The position numbers and the translations under genes were made by a program. This document shows, in pieces, positions 8,412-17,175 of a stretch of DNA of 64,000 bases (position 1 is its first letter; every line of letters starts with the position of its first letter). Source of the stretch: Mycobacterium sp. GA-1285. Its GTDB lineage: Bacteria > Actinomycetota > Actinomycetes > Mycobacteriales > Mycobacteriaceae. The notes under the pieces were generated by a model that was given only the letters and a program-made list of their open reading frames with translations, was not told the origin of the DNA and did not search any database. The stretch is taken from NCBI RefSeq assembly GCF_001499905.1, contig NZ_LQIS01000017.1, forward strand, positions 1 through 64,000, given 5' to 3'.

Positions 8412-9635
8412 ATGGCCCGCCAGCTGCCCTATCCGGTGTTCGATGCCGACAACCACTTCTACGAGCCGAAGGAGGCGCTGACCAAGTTCCTCCCGGACCA
8501 CCGCAAGCACGTCATCGATTACATCGAGGTCCGCGGCCGCACCAAGATCATGGTGCGCAACCAGGTCAGCGACTACATTCCGAACCCGACCTTCGAGGTG
8601 GTCGCGCGGCCGGGCGCCCAGGAGGAGTACTTCAAGCACGGCAGCGGCGGCAAGAGCTTCCGCGAGGTGATGGGCAAGCCGATGAAGGCGATCCCGGCGT
8701 TTCGCGAACCCGCCGCGCGCCTGGAGGTCATGGACGGCCTCGGCCTGGACTACTCGCTGATGTTCCCGACCCTGGCCAGCCTGGTCGAGGAACGGATGAA
8801 AGACGATCCCGAACTCATCCTCGACGTCATCCATGCGCTCAACGAGTGGATGTACGAGACATGGCAGTTCAACTACGAGGACCGGATCTTCTCGACCCCG
8901 GTGATCAACCTCGCCATCGTCGACCGCGCGCTCGAGGAACTCGAGTGGTGTCTGGAGCGCGGCGCCAAGACCGTACTCGTCCGCCCCGCCCCGGTGCCCG
9001 GCCTGCGCGGTACCCGTTCATTCGGGCTGCCCGAGTTCGACCCGTTCTGGGATGCCTGCGTCAAGGCCGGTATCCCGGTGTCGATGCATGCCTCGGACTC
9101 CGGCTATGCCGAATACCTCAACGACTGGGAACCCGCCGACGAGTACCTGCCGTTCAAGCCGACCGCGTTCCGCATGGTCTCGATGGGCAAGCGGCCGATC
9201 GAGGACTCGATGGCCGCCCTGGTGTGCCACGGCGCGCTGACCCGAAATCCCGATCTACGCATCCTGTCCATCGAGAACGGCGCCGACTGGGTGCCCTATT
9301 TGTTCAAACAGTTCGACGGTGTCTTCAAGAAGATGCCGCAGGAATTCCCCGAGAACCCGATCGAGGCGTTCAAGCGCGGCGTGTACGTCGCGCCCTTCTG
9401 GGAAGACGACTTCGCCAAGATGGCGGATCTCATCGGCGTCGACCGGGTGATCTTCGGATCGGACTGGCCGCACCCGGAGGGGCTGGCCGAGCCGACGCAT
9501 CTGATCGACGACCTGCAGGGCATCGACGAGGAGGGCCAGCGAAAAATCATGGGCGGCAACATGATCGAGTTGTTCAAGGTCCCTAACGAGATCGTGCACA
9601 ACCCCGACGTGCCCGCGCTCGTCATCCCCGCCTGA
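8412..9635 (+). CDS. Amidohydrolase-2 family metal-dependent hydrolase
   Basis: A 407-residue TIM-barrel protein of the amidohydrolase 2 (ACMSD-like) family. The N-terminal VFDADNHFYEP is the family's first-strand motif, and the FGSDWPHPEG segment near the C terminus carries the catalytic Asp and a His. Family members are decarboxylases or hydrolases of carboxylated substrates and are frequent in mycobacterial sterol, aromatic and alicyclic catabolic clusters. The strong AGGAGG before the ATG fixes the start. With the two downstream acyl-CoA dehydrogenase genes it forms a unit led by the palindromic operator. The exact substrate is unknown. Confidence 0.8.
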   Translation: MARQLPYPVFDADNHFYEPKEALTKFLPDHRKHVIDYIEVRGRTKIMVRNQVSDYIPNPTFEVVARPGAQEEYFKHGSGGKSFREVMGKPMKAIPAFREPAARLEVMDGLGLDYSLMFPTLASLVEERMKDDPELILDVIHALNEWMYETWQFNYEDRIFSTPVINLAIVDRALEELEWCLERGAKTVLVRPAPVPGLRGTRSFGLPEFDPFWDACVKAGIPVSMHASDSGYAEYLNDWEPADEYLPFKPTAFRMVSMGKRPIEDSMAALVCHGALTRNPDLRILSIENGADWVPYLFKQFDGVFKKMPQEFPENPIEAFKRGVYVAPFWEDDFAKMADLIGVDRVIFGSDWPHPEGLAEPTHLIDDLQGIDEEGQRKIMGGNMIELFKVPNEIVHNPDVPALVIPA

Positions 9636-9640
9636 GCCTC

Positions 9641-9683
9641 GTGCAAAACGTGCGTGTCGATTCGTCGACACGCACGTTCGCAC
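9641..9683. terminator. Perfect 14-bp hairpin with TTCG tetraloop inside the operon
   Basis: The 14-nt arms AACGTGCGTGTCGA (9647-9660) and their exact complement (9665-9678) close on a TTCG tetraloop, with GTGC/GCAC extending the base past a small bulge. It lies between the amidohydrolase and the first acyl-CoA dehydrogenase, which read the same way. It could be a terminator, a partial terminator or an mRNA-stabilising element. Confidence 0.6.
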
Positions 9684-9701
9684 GACTACGAAAGAGAGCC
9701 C

Positions 9702-10850
9702 GTGACCGACAGCGCTAACAACGGCACGAATCCCGAGATACTGCTCTTCGCCTCGACGACACAGTCGTTCCTCGAAAAGGAAGTGCCGCTGAGCCGGATA
9801 CGGCAGATGCACGACGCCGGAACCTCATTCGACGCCGACTGGTGGCGCAGGGCCGTCGAGCTCGGCTGGACCAGCCTGCTGGTGCCCGAGGACCTCAGCG
9901 GCGGCAGCGTCTCCGGGAACGGCGTCGAGGATCTGGCGCTGGTCGCCGAGATCGCCGGTAAGACCGTCGCTCCCGGGCCGCTGCACCCGATCAGCATCGT
10001 GCTCGCCGGGCTGGTGGACGCGCCCGCCGGCCACGAGGACACCATCGCGGCACTGGTCGCCGGCGATGTCGTGGCCACCTGGGCGGTGTACGAGCCCGGC
10101 GCGCCGTGGTCGCCGCTGGCTCCGTCGGTCAGCGCGACCACAACGGCGACCGGCTTTCGCATCGAGGGTGTCAAGGACCGTGTCGAGGCCGGCGCGGACA
10201 GCGGATTGTTCTTGGTGACAGCGCAATCCGACGAGGGTGTCAGGCAGTTCCTCGTGCCCGCGGACGCACCGGGCGTGCACGTGGAGTCGCAGCGCTCGAT
10301 CGACATGGTCAAGAGTTACGCGCGCGTGCACTTCGACGGCGTCGAGGTCGACGCGGGTGCGGCCGTCGGCACTGCCGATCAGACACCGGCCCTGATCGAG
10401 CGGCAGTCTCAGATCGCCAATGTGCTGCAATGCGCCGAGGTGATCGGCATCCTGGACACGGTGCTGGCCTTCACGATTCAGTGGGGATTCGACCGGCACA
10501 GCTTCGGCCGCCCCCTGGGCTCGTATCAGGCGCTCAAACACAAGTACGCCGATCTGAAGATCTGGTTCGAGGGATGCCGGGCGACGACCAACGCCGCGGT
10601 GGCCGAGGTGGGGGCGCGCTCCCCCGGCGCGGCGATCGCCGTCAGCGTCGCGAAATCGTATGTGGGCGAGTACTCGCCGGTGATGTTGCAACTGTGCGTG
10701 CAGCTGCACGGAGGCATCGGGGTGACGTGGGAGCACGACCTGCATATGTTCCTGCGACGTGCCACGTTGTACCGCTCGCTGTTCGGCACTCCCGAGGATC
10801 ACAACCTGCGCGTCTACTCCCTCACCGAGGCCATGGAGCAAGCGTCATGA
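9702..10850 (+). CDS. Acyl-CoA dehydrogenase (FadE-type), small partner
   Basis: A 382-residue flavoprotein of the acyl-CoA dehydrogenase family. The N-terminal helical domain (SFLEKEVPLSRIRQMHD...) precedes a beta domain and a C-terminal bundle with RHSFGRPLGSYQALKHKYAD and QLHGGIGVTWEHDLHMFLRRA. In mycobacteria such enzymes often act as alpha2beta2 heterotetramers of two unlike subunits encoded by adjacent genes; the following gene is a second, divergent family member. The consensus catalytic Glu is not obvious here, which would fit a heteromeric partner. I start at the GTG after AAAGAGAG rather than at the upstream ATG that overlaps the hairpin. Confidence 0.8.
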   Translation: MTDSANNGTNPEILLFASTTQSFLEKEVPLSRIRQMHDAGTSFDADWWRRAVELGWTSLLVPEDLSGGSVSGNGVEDLALVAEIAGKTVAPGPLHPISIVLAGLVDAPAGHEDTIAALVAGDVVATWAVYEPGAPWSPLAPSVSATTTATGFRIEGVKDRVEAGADSGLFLVTAQSDEGVRQFLVPADAPGVHVESQRSIDMVKSYARVHFDGVEVDAGAAVGTADQTPALIERQSQIANVLQCAEVIGILDTVLAFTIQWGFDRHSFGRPLGSYQALKHKYADLKIWFEGCRATTNAAVAEVGARSPGAAIAVSVAKSYVGEYSPVMLQLCVQLHGGIGVTWEHDLHMFLRRATLYRSLFGTPEDHNLRVYSLTEAMEQAS

Positions 10851-12115
10851 CCGAGACCACATCGACATCGGCCCTGGCCGCGGACACCGGCCCAGAGTCG
10901 GTCGAGGAGTTCGCCGCGCGCGCCCAGACGTGGCTGGCGGAGAACATGCCACCGATCGATCCGAACAACCCACCCGAACACGACCGCGGTGAAGAGGAGC
11001 CGTGGCTGCGCGCGCGCGAACTCCAGAAGCGGTTGTGGGAGGGCGGGTTCGCCGGCATCTGTTTCCCGAAGGAGTACGGCGGGCTGGGGCTGCCGATCGC
11101 CTATCAGAAGGCGTTCGACAACGTGTCCCGCTGCTATGAGCTGCCGATCATCCTCAACACCCCGACGTTCACGATCTGTGCGGCCACCATCCTCGACACC
11201 GGTAGCGAAGAGCAGAAGCGGAAGCACATCTCCGCGGCCCTGCGCGGCGAGGAGGTACTGGTGCAGCTGCTGTCGGAACCGAGCGGCGGATCCGATCTGG
11301 CCGGTGTGATCACCCGGGCCGACCGCCAAGGTGACAAGTGGGTGATCAACGGGGCGAAGACCTGGAGCACAAGCGCTTTCGCCGCCGATTACGGGTTGAT
11401 GCTTGCGCGTACCAACTGGGATGTCCCCAAGCACGAGGGCTTGACCATGTTCCTGGTGCCCATCAACAGCCCCGGCATCACGCTGCGCCGCATCAAGCAG
11501 GTCAACGGTTCTGTCGAGTTCTGCGAGGAATTCTTCGACAACCTCGAACTCGGCGACGACGCCGTCGTCGGCGAGGTCAACGCGGGCTGGCACGTGGCCT
11601 CCCGCCAGCTCTATCACGAGCGGCGCGCGGTCGGCGGCGGTTCGGAGTTCGCGAGCGGTATCGGCGCCGAAGGCAAGTCCGATGTGCCGATCAACTACGT
11701 CGAACTGCTGGAGAAGCTGGGCCAGCCCGACAACGAACGCCTGCGCGAAATGGCCGGCCGCGCACTGGTGCACCGCGCCGTCCGCGAGCAGCTGATCGAC
11801 CACGTCTACCACGGTGTCCTCGACGGCTCCCTGCCTCCGGCGGCGGGTTCGATCATCCGCATCGCGCACGCCGACGTTCACCATCTCGAGTTCGACACGG
11901 TCCTGGCGATCACCGGCAGCGCGGGCGTCGTCGACGTCGACGGTGACCTGATCCGCTACGGCGAGCGGTACCTGTCGCGGCAGGCCGCCGCCCTCGGCGG
12001 CGGCACCACCGAGATCGCGCGCAACATCATCGGTGAGCGCGTGCTCGGCTTCCCCCGCGAACCCGCCGCCGATCGCGGTGTGCCGTTCAAAGAGGTCAAG
12101 CGCAACAGGGGCTGA
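10847..12115 (+). CDS. Acyl-CoA dehydrogenase (FadE-type), large partner
   Basis: A 422-residue acyl-CoA dehydrogenase. It shows LLSEPSGGSDLAGVITRADRQG, WVINGAKTWSTSAFAAD (flavin and substrate contacts) and near the C terminus GGGTTEIARNIIGERVLGFPRE, the usual closing motif. The ATG overlaps the stop of the previous gene by 4 bp (ATGA), so the two are translationally coupled and may form one heteromeric enzyme. It oxidises an acyl-CoA, probably in the ring or side-chain catabolism served by this cluster. It converges on the radical SAM gene with only a 12-bp gap. Confidence 0.85.
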   Translation: MTETTSTSALAADTGPESVEEFAARAQTWLAENMPPIDPNNPPEHDRGEEEPWLRARELQKRLWEGGFAGICFPKEYGGLGLPIAYQKAFDNVSRCYELPIILNTPTFTICAATILDTGSEEQKRKHISAALRGEEVLVQLLSEPSGGSDLAGVITRADRQGDKWVINGAKTWSTSAFAADYGLMLARTNWDVPKHEGLTMFLVPINSPGITLRRIKQVNGSVEFCEEFFDNLELGDDAVVGEVNAGWHVASRQLYHERRAVGGGSEFASGIGAEGKSDVPINYVELLEKLGQPDNERLREMAGRALVHRAVREQLIDHVYHGVLDGSLPPAAGSIIRIAHADVHHLEFDTVLAITGSAGVVDVDGDLIRYGERYLSRQAAALGGGTTEIARNIIGERVLGFPREPAADRGVPFKEVKRNRG

Positions 12116-12127
12116 CCCGTTCTCCGC

Positions 12128-13147
12128 TCAGAACAGAGTGGGCTGCAGGGTGGCGACGGGCTCAGGCGGGGCCGGTGTGTCCGCGGCGCGGAAAGACCGG
12201 CGGTCCGGCGCCAGGCCGTGCTTGGCGACGAGCGGTGCCGCCCTGTCGTGCAACATCCTCCGGTAGTCCTGTGGCAGGTACGCGCTGCGGCGATACAGCT
12301 CGCGGTACTTGGGCACCAGCTCGGGGTGCGCGCCTGCCAGCCAGTTCATGAACCAGCCGCGTGTCGAACCACGCAGATGCAGGCCGAACACCGTGACCCC
12401 GGTGGCGCCTGCTGCCGCGATCTGGCCGAGCAGCGCGTCGAGATGCTCGGCGGAGTCCGTCAGATGCGGCAACACCGGGGCCACCATCACATGGCAGGCC
12501 AGCCCGACGTCGCGGATCGCGGAGATCATCCCGAGCCGGGCCTGCGGCGACGGCGTACCCGGTTCGACTTCCCTGTGCAGCACGGGATCCCCGACTGCGA
12601 GCGACACCGCCACGCTGACGTCCACCTGACGTGCGGCCTCGCGGAGCAGCGGCAGATCGCGTCGCAGCAGGGTGCCCTTGGTGAGGATGGAGAAGGGTGT
12701 ACCGGAATCGGTCAGCGCCGCGATGATCCCGGGCATGAGCGCGTAGCGGCCCTCGGCCCGCTGATAGGGATCGGTGTTGGTCCCCAGCGCCACCGTCTCG
12801 CGTTGCCACGATCGGCGCGACAGTTCGCGGCGCAGCACGTCGGCCACGTTGGTCTTGACCACGACCTGGGTGTCAAAGTCACTGCCGCAGTTCAATTCGA
12901 GATATTCGTGCGTGGGCCGCGCGAAGCAGTAACGGCAGGCGTGTGAGCACCCGCGGTAGCCGTTGACCGTGAACCGGAACGGCAGCATGGCCGCGTTGGG
13001 CACCTTGTTGAGCGCCGACTTGCACAGCACTTCATGGAACGTGATGCCCTCGAACTGCGGTGTCCGCACGCTGCGCACGAAACCGATACGCTGCAGGCCG
13101 GGCAGCGCACCGTCATCGACGCCGACACCCTGACCATCCCACCGCAT
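12128..13147 (-). CDS. Radical SAM protein, Rv2578c family
   Basis: A 339-residue radical SAM protein. The iron-sulfur motif is CSHACRYC with cysteines at 67, 71 and 74, the CxxxCxxC spacing of the superfamily; downstream come TNTDPYQRAEGRY and SILTKGTLLRRD, as in spore photoproduct lyase-like and SplB-type members. It binds a 4Fe-4S cluster and cleaves S-adenosylmethionine; the substrate is unknown. I recall an ortholog, Rv2578c, in the same neighbourhood in M. tuberculosis. Confidence 0.8.
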   Translation of the reverse strand: MRWDGQGVGVDDGALPGLQRIGFVRSVRTPQFEGITFHEVLCKSALNKVPNAAMLPFRFTVNGYRGCSHACRYCFARPTHEYLELNCGSDFDTQVVVKTNVADVLRRELSRRSWQRETVALGTNTDPYQRAEGRYALMPGIIAALTDSGTPFSILTKGTLLRRDLPLLREAARQVDVSVAVSLAVGDPVLHREVEPGTPSPQARLGMISAIRDVGLACHVMVAPVLPHLTDSAEHLDALLGQIAAAGATGVTVFGLHLRGSTRGWFMNWLAGAHPELVPKYRELYRRSAYLPQDYRRMLHDRAAPLVAKHGLAPDRRSFRAADTPAPPEPVATLQPTLF

Positions 13148-13243
13148 ACATCCGATTCGAACTCACGTTCGACGAGTTGTCAAGGTCGACGCGCGCGAAT
13201 CGACTGATCGGCCGTCGCACCTACAGCGCCTATTGCGGCGCGA

Positions 13244-13663
13244 TCACCACTGGCTCAGCTGGCACTGCACCGTGTAGGTGCCGTCCTGCTGCACGGCCAC
13301 CTGACCGTCGATCGCGATCTCGCAGTGCGGGTTCGGGGAAGCCTGCATGGCGTGTACGCCGGTGCTTGCGGTCAGGATCGCCCACTGCGGATCCGACATC
13401 GTCGTCTCGAACACCCACGGCACGCCCGGCTGCAGGACCACTTCTTCCTTCTTCAGGTACGCGTAGGCGTCGGCGTTGTAGGCCTCTTTGCTCGGAGGCT
13501 GAGCCGTCAGGTAGTTGAGTTGGAAGTCGGCAGGGGCCGTTGACGTCAGCGTGTACCGGACCACATGGCCGTCCGACTGGGCATCGGCGGTCGCATGGCT
13601 GACCGCGACGGACGCCGCCGCCACCATCAAAGCCGCCCCGACCTTGGCTGTAGCTGTTCGCAT
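13244..13663 (-). CDS. Small secreted protein, possibly MmpS-like
   Basis: A 139-residue protein with a basic start and a hydrophobic signal segment ending near SHATADA, followed by a mature domain rich in beta strands (VVRYTLTSTAPADFQLNYL, CEIAIDGQVAVQQDGTYTVQCQLSQW). Two cysteines in the C-terminal part could form a disulfide. The pattern of the last 60 residues recalls the extracellular domain of MmpS proteins, which accompany MmpL lipid exporters, but no mmpL is nearby. I chose the inner ATG because the upstream one leaves a non-signal-like extension. Confidence 0.6.
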   Translation of the reverse strand: MRTATAKVGAALMVAAASVAVSHATADAQSDGHVVRYTLTSTAPADFQLNYLTAQPPSKEAYNADAYAYLKKEEVVLQPGVPWVFETTMSDPQWAILTASTGVHAMQASPNPHCEIAIDGQVAVQQDGTYTVQCQLSQW

Positions 13664-13680
13664 GTTCGTCACATCGCCGG

Positions 13681-13761
13681 ACGGTACCAAAGCGTTACCG
13701 TCCCGGCGGCGCCGTCCCGCTGGGGCCTTCCGACGGCAAACCTGCGAAGAGGTTGCAGGTT
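13681..13761. promoter_or_regulatory. Two inverted repeats in the region upstream of urtA
   Basis: The 242-bp divergent region between the secreted-protein gene and urtA holds ACGGTA...TACCGT (13681-13701, 9-bp spacer) and AACCTGC...GCAGGTT (13739-13761, 9-bp loop). Both could be regulator sites. No convincing GlnR or AmtR consensus was found, although nitrogen control of a urea transporter is expected. Confidence 0.35.
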
Positions 13762-13905
13762 AATTTGTTCGTCACACACAGACATTTCCCAGAAACACCA
13801 CCGCTCTAACGTCCCGATCCGACAACCACGCACGGTCGGGACTCTCGGAATCGACTCGACGCTCATCGCCGATGTGCGCTGCGGATATATAGGGAAAGGC
13901 TGTTC

Positions 13906-15168
13906 ATGCGACTACCACGACGGTCTCCGGTGAAGCGCTGCGCCCTTGTTGCCGGCGTAATCGTCGCCGCAGCAAGCCTGCTGGCCGGCTGCGGAAGCAA
14001 GGCGACCGAGTCGGATTCGGCAAACGCCCAATCCTGCGTCGACACCTCGGGACCGACGATCAAAGTGGGTGCGCTGAACTCGTTGTCGGGGACGATGGCC
14101 ATCTCCGAGGTGACCGTGCGCCACGCCATCGACCTCGCGGTCGAGCAGATCAACGCCTCCGGCGGTGTGCTGGGCAAGCGGATCGAGCTCGTCGGCGAGG
14201 ACGGAGCGTCCGAGCCGACGGTGTTCGCCGAGAAAGCCGAGAAGCTGATCAGCAGCGACTGCGTGGCAGCGGTGTTCGGCGGGTGGACCTCCTCGTCGCG
14301 CAAGGCGATGCTGCCGGTCTTCGAGAGCGCAAACTCGCTGTTGTACTACCCCGTGCAGTACGAGGGGCTGGAGTCGTCGAAGAACATCTTCTACACCGGC
14401 GCCACCACCAATCAGCAGATCGTGCCGGCGCTGGACTACCTCAAGGAGAAGGGCGTCAAGTCGCTCTATCTGGTCGGCAGCGACTACGTGTTCCCGCAGA
14501 CCGCCAACCGGATCATCAAGGCGTACGCGGGCGCCAACGGCATCGAGATCAAGGGTGAGGACTACACGCCGCTGGGGTCGACGGACTTCTCGACCATTGT
14601 CAACAAGGTCCGCACCGCGGACGCCGACGCCGTGTTCAACACGCTCAACGGCGATTCGAACGTGGCGTTCTTCCGTGAGTACCGCAACGTGGGCCTGACG
14701 TCGGAGGCCATGCCGGTGGTGTCGGTGTCGATCGCCGAGGAGGAGGTCGGCGGTATCGGCATCCAGAACATCACCGGTCAGCTCACCGCGTGGAACTACT
14801 ACGAAACCGTCGACAATCCGGTCAACTCGGCGTTCGTCAAGGCCTACAAGGACAAGTACGGCGCCACCAAGCCGACGTCGGATCCGATGGAGGCCGCCTA
14901 CGTCTCGGTGTACCTGTGGAAGAACACCGTCGAGAAGGCGAAGTCGTTCGACGTCAAGGCGATTCAGGACAACGCTGGAGGTGTGACGTTCGAAGCGCCC
15001 GAGGGTCTGGTCACCATCGACGGCGAGAACCACCACATCACCAAGACCGCTCGCATCGGTGAGATTCGGCCCGACGGGCTGATCTATACGATCTGGGAGT
15101 CGCCGGGGCCGATCGAACCCGATCCCTACCTCAAGTCGTATCCGTGGGCGGCCGGTCTGTCCAGCTGA
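13906..15168 (+). CDS. urtA: Urea ABC transporter substrate-binding lipoprotein UrtA
   Basis: A 420-residue periplasmic-binding-type protein with a basic leader, lipobox LLAGC and a mature domain of the branched-chain amino acid/amide class. Stretches such as SLLYYPVQYEGLESSKNIFY and IYTIWESPGPIEPDPYL are characteristic of UrtA rather than of LivJ. It should bind urea or a short-chain amide outside the membrane and deliver it to UrtBC. It is the first of five tightly spaced genes urtABCDE. AGGGAAAGG precedes the ATG. No urease genes are present in this window. Confidence 0.93.
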   Translation: MRLPRRSPVKRCALVAGVIVAAASLLAGCGSKATESDSANAQSCVDTSGPTIKVGALNSLSGTMAISEVTVRHAIDLAVEQINASGGVLGKRIELVGEDGASEPTVFAEKAEKLISSDCVAAVFGGWTSSSRKAMLPVFESANSLLYYPVQYEGLESSKNIFYTGATTNQQIVPALDYLKEKGVKSLYLVGSDYVFPQTANRIIKAYAGANGIEIKGEDYTPLGSTDFSTIVNKVRTADADAVFNTLNGDSNVAFFREYRNVGLTSEAMPVVSVSIAEEEVGGIGIQNITGQLTAWNYYETVDNPVNSAFVKAYKDKYGATKPTSDPMEAAYVSVYLWKNTVEKAKSFDVKAIQDNAGGVTFEAPEGLVTIDGENHHITKTARIGEIRPDGLIYTIWESPGPIEPDPYLKSYPWAAGLSS

Positions 15169-15175
15169 GCCGCAG

Positions 15176-16060
15176 ATGGATGTCCTGATCGGGCAGCTGG
15201 CAACGGGATTGAGCCTCGGCTCGATCCTGTTGTTGGCCGCGCTGGGGTTGTCGCTGACCTTCGGTCAGATGGGCGTCATCAACATGGCGCATGGCGAGTT
15301 CATCATGGCCGGCTGCTACACCGCCTACGTGGTGCAGCAGATCGTGTCAAGCACCGGTGCGTCACTGTTGATCTCGCTTGTCGTCGGATTCCTGATCGGC
15401 GGCGCGATGGGCGCGCTGCTCGAGACGACGCTGATTCGCCGGATGTATCACCGCCCGCTGGACACCCTGCTGGTCACCTTCGGTGTCGGGTTGATCCTGC
15501 AGCAGGTCGCGCGGGACGTCTTCGGAGCCCCCGCGGTCAATGTGGTGGCGCCGGTGTGGCTGTCGGGCGGGGTGGAGATGTTCGGGGCGGTCGTACCGAA
15601 GACGCGGATCTTCATCCTCGCGCTGGCGGTCGTGTGCGTCGTGGCGCTGGCCGCCGCGCTCAAGGCCAGCCCGATGGGACGGCGGATCAGGGCCGTCGTC
15701 CAGAACCGGGACCTCGCCGAGACCAGCGGGATATCATCCCGGAAGACCGACATCACAACGTTTTTCATCGGCTCTGGCCTGGCCGGGGTGGCCGGTGTCG
15801 CGTTGACGTTGATCGGATCGACCAGCCCGACGATCGGGCAGAGCTATCTGATCGACGCCTTCCTGGTGGTCGTCGTCGGCGGCCTCGGCCAGATCAAGGG
15901 CACGGTGATCGCGGCGTTCGCGCTGGGCTTCCTCAATTCCTTCATCGAATACAACACCACCGCATCGCTGGCGAAGGTGATCGTGTTCGTGATCATCGTC
16001 ATCTTCCTGCAGGCTCGGCCGCAGGGTCTGTTCACCGTCCGGACAAGGAGTCTCGCGTGA
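15176..16060 (+). CDS. urtB: Urea ABC transporter permease UrtB
   Basis: A 294-residue integral membrane permease of the LivH type with about eight transmembrane segments. The FGQMGVINMAHGEFIMAGCYTAY and VVVVGGLGQIKGT motifs are those of UrtB proteins. The gene starts 7 bp after urtA. The product pairs with UrtC to form the channel. Its stop overlaps the GTG of urtC by 4 bp. Confidence 0.93.
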   Translation: MDVLIGQLATGLSLGSILLLAALGLSLTFGQMGVINMAHGEFIMAGCYTAYVVQQIVSSTGASLLISLVVGFLIGGAMGALLETTLIRRMYHRPLDTLLVTFGVGLILQQVARDVFGAPAVNVVAPVWLSGGVEMFGAVVPKTRIFILALAVVCVVALAAALKASPMGRRIRAVVQNRDLAETSGISSRKTDITTFFIGSGLAGVAGVALTLIGSTSPTIGQSYLIDAFLVVVVGGLGQIKGTVIAAFALGFLNSFIEYNTTASLAKVIVFVIIVIFLQARPQGLFTVRTRSLA

Positions 16061-17175
16061 GAACCTTCGTGGGCCGCTGGCGGACCTGGGCCGGTTTCGG
16101 TGCGGCGGCGGTGCTGCTGTTCGGTGTCGCGCCCGCTGTCCTGTCGGATTTCCGGCTCAGCCTGCTGGGCAAGTTCCTGTGCTTCGCGATCGTCGCGGTC
16201 GGAATCGGCTTGGCCTGGGGCCGCGGCGGAATGCTCGTGTTGGGTCAAGGCGTGTTCTTCGGACTCGGCGGCTACATGATGGGCATGCATCTGAAGATCG
16301 CCGACGCGCAGTTGCGCGGAGACGATGTGCCGGACTTCATGCAGATCGCCGGTGTGCGCGAATTGCCCGGCTACTGGCAGCCGTTTGCCTCCCCCGCCTT
16401 CACCGTGGCGGCGATCGTGCTCGTACCGACGGCGGTTGCGGCCGTACTGGGGCTCGGTGTGTTCAAGCGCCGAGTCAAGGGTGCCTACTTCGCGATCCTG
16501 TCGCAGGCGCTGGCCGCCGCGCTGGCGATCCTGCTCGTCGGGCAGACCAGCTTGGGTGGAAGCAACGGGCTCAACAGGTTTCGCACCTTCTTCGGGTTCG
16601 CCCTGAACGACCCGGCCAACCGGCGCATGCTGTACTTCATCGCCGCCGGTGCGTTGCTCGCCGTCGTCGCCGCGGTTCGCCAACTCATGCAGAGCCGGTA
16701 CGGCGAGCTGCTGGTGGCGGTCCGTGACGGTGAGGAGCGCATCCGTTTCCTCGGCTACGACCCGGCGAACATCAAGGTGCTCGCCTACACGGTGGCGGCG
16801 CTGTTCGCCAGCATCGCGGGCGCGCTGTTCGCGCCGATCGTCGGTTTCATCGCGCCGTCGCAGGTGGGCATCCTGCCGTCGATCGCGTTCCTGATCGGCG
16901 TGGCGATCGGTGGGCGCACCACGTTGCTGGGGCCGGTGCTCGGCGCGATCGGGGTGGCGTGGGCGCAAACCCTGTTCTCCGAACGGTTCCCGTCCGAGTG
17001 GACCTACGCGCAAGGCCTGCTCTTCATCGTCGTCGTCGGCTTCTTCCCGGCGGGACTGGCCGGTCTGGGTGTGCTGTTCAGACGCCGACGAATCCGCCTT
17101 CGCACCAGAACCATTGAACCTGAACCCGAACCGCAGGCCGACCCCGACACCGAGAAGGTGGGCGCAGCGACATGA
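16057..17175 (+). CDS. urtC: Urea ABC transporter permease UrtC
   Basis: A 372-residue permease of the LivM type with about ten membrane segments. Recognisable motifs are GLAWGRGGMLVLGQGVFFGLGGYMMGMHLKI and GGRTTLLGPVLGAIGVAW. The GTG start overlaps the urtB stop (GTGA); a much longer in-frame opening inside urtB is rejected. The C terminus is rich in Glu and Pro, which is a normal variable tail. The stop overlaps the urtD start by 4 bp. Confidence 0.92.
   Translation: MRTFVGRWRTWAGFGAAAVLLFGVAPAVLSDFRLSLLGKFLCFAIVAVGIGLAWGRGGMLVLGQGVFFGLGGYMMGMHLKIADAQLRGDDVPDFMQIAGVRELPGYWQPFASPAFTVAAIVLVPTAVAAVLGLGVFKRRVKGAYFAILSQALAAALAILLVGQTSLGGSNGLNRFRTFFGFALNDPANRRMLYFIAAGALLAVVAAVRQLMQSRYGELLVAVRDGEERIRFLGYDPANIKVLAYTVAALFASIAGALFAPIVGFIAPSQVGILPSIAFLIGVAIGGRTTLLGPVLGAIGVAWAQTLFSERFPSEWTYAQGLLFIVVVGFFPAGLAGLGVLFRRRRIRLRTRTIEPEPEPQADPDTEKVGAAT

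Noticed and set aside
7086..9635. 849-codon open frame extending the amidohydrolase upstream
   Set aside because: The extension runs antisense through the thioesterase and the TetR gene; a strong ribosome-binding site and operator mark the real start at 8412.
10297..11703. Long antisense frames across the two acyl-CoA dehydrogenase genes
   Set aside because: Typical high-GC shadow ORFs with Arg/His-rich low-complexity products; the forward frames carry the full family motifs.
15844..17013. Leftward 389-codon ORF across urtBC
   Set aside because: Arg/His/Gln-rich product with no motifs, opposite a clear permease operon.
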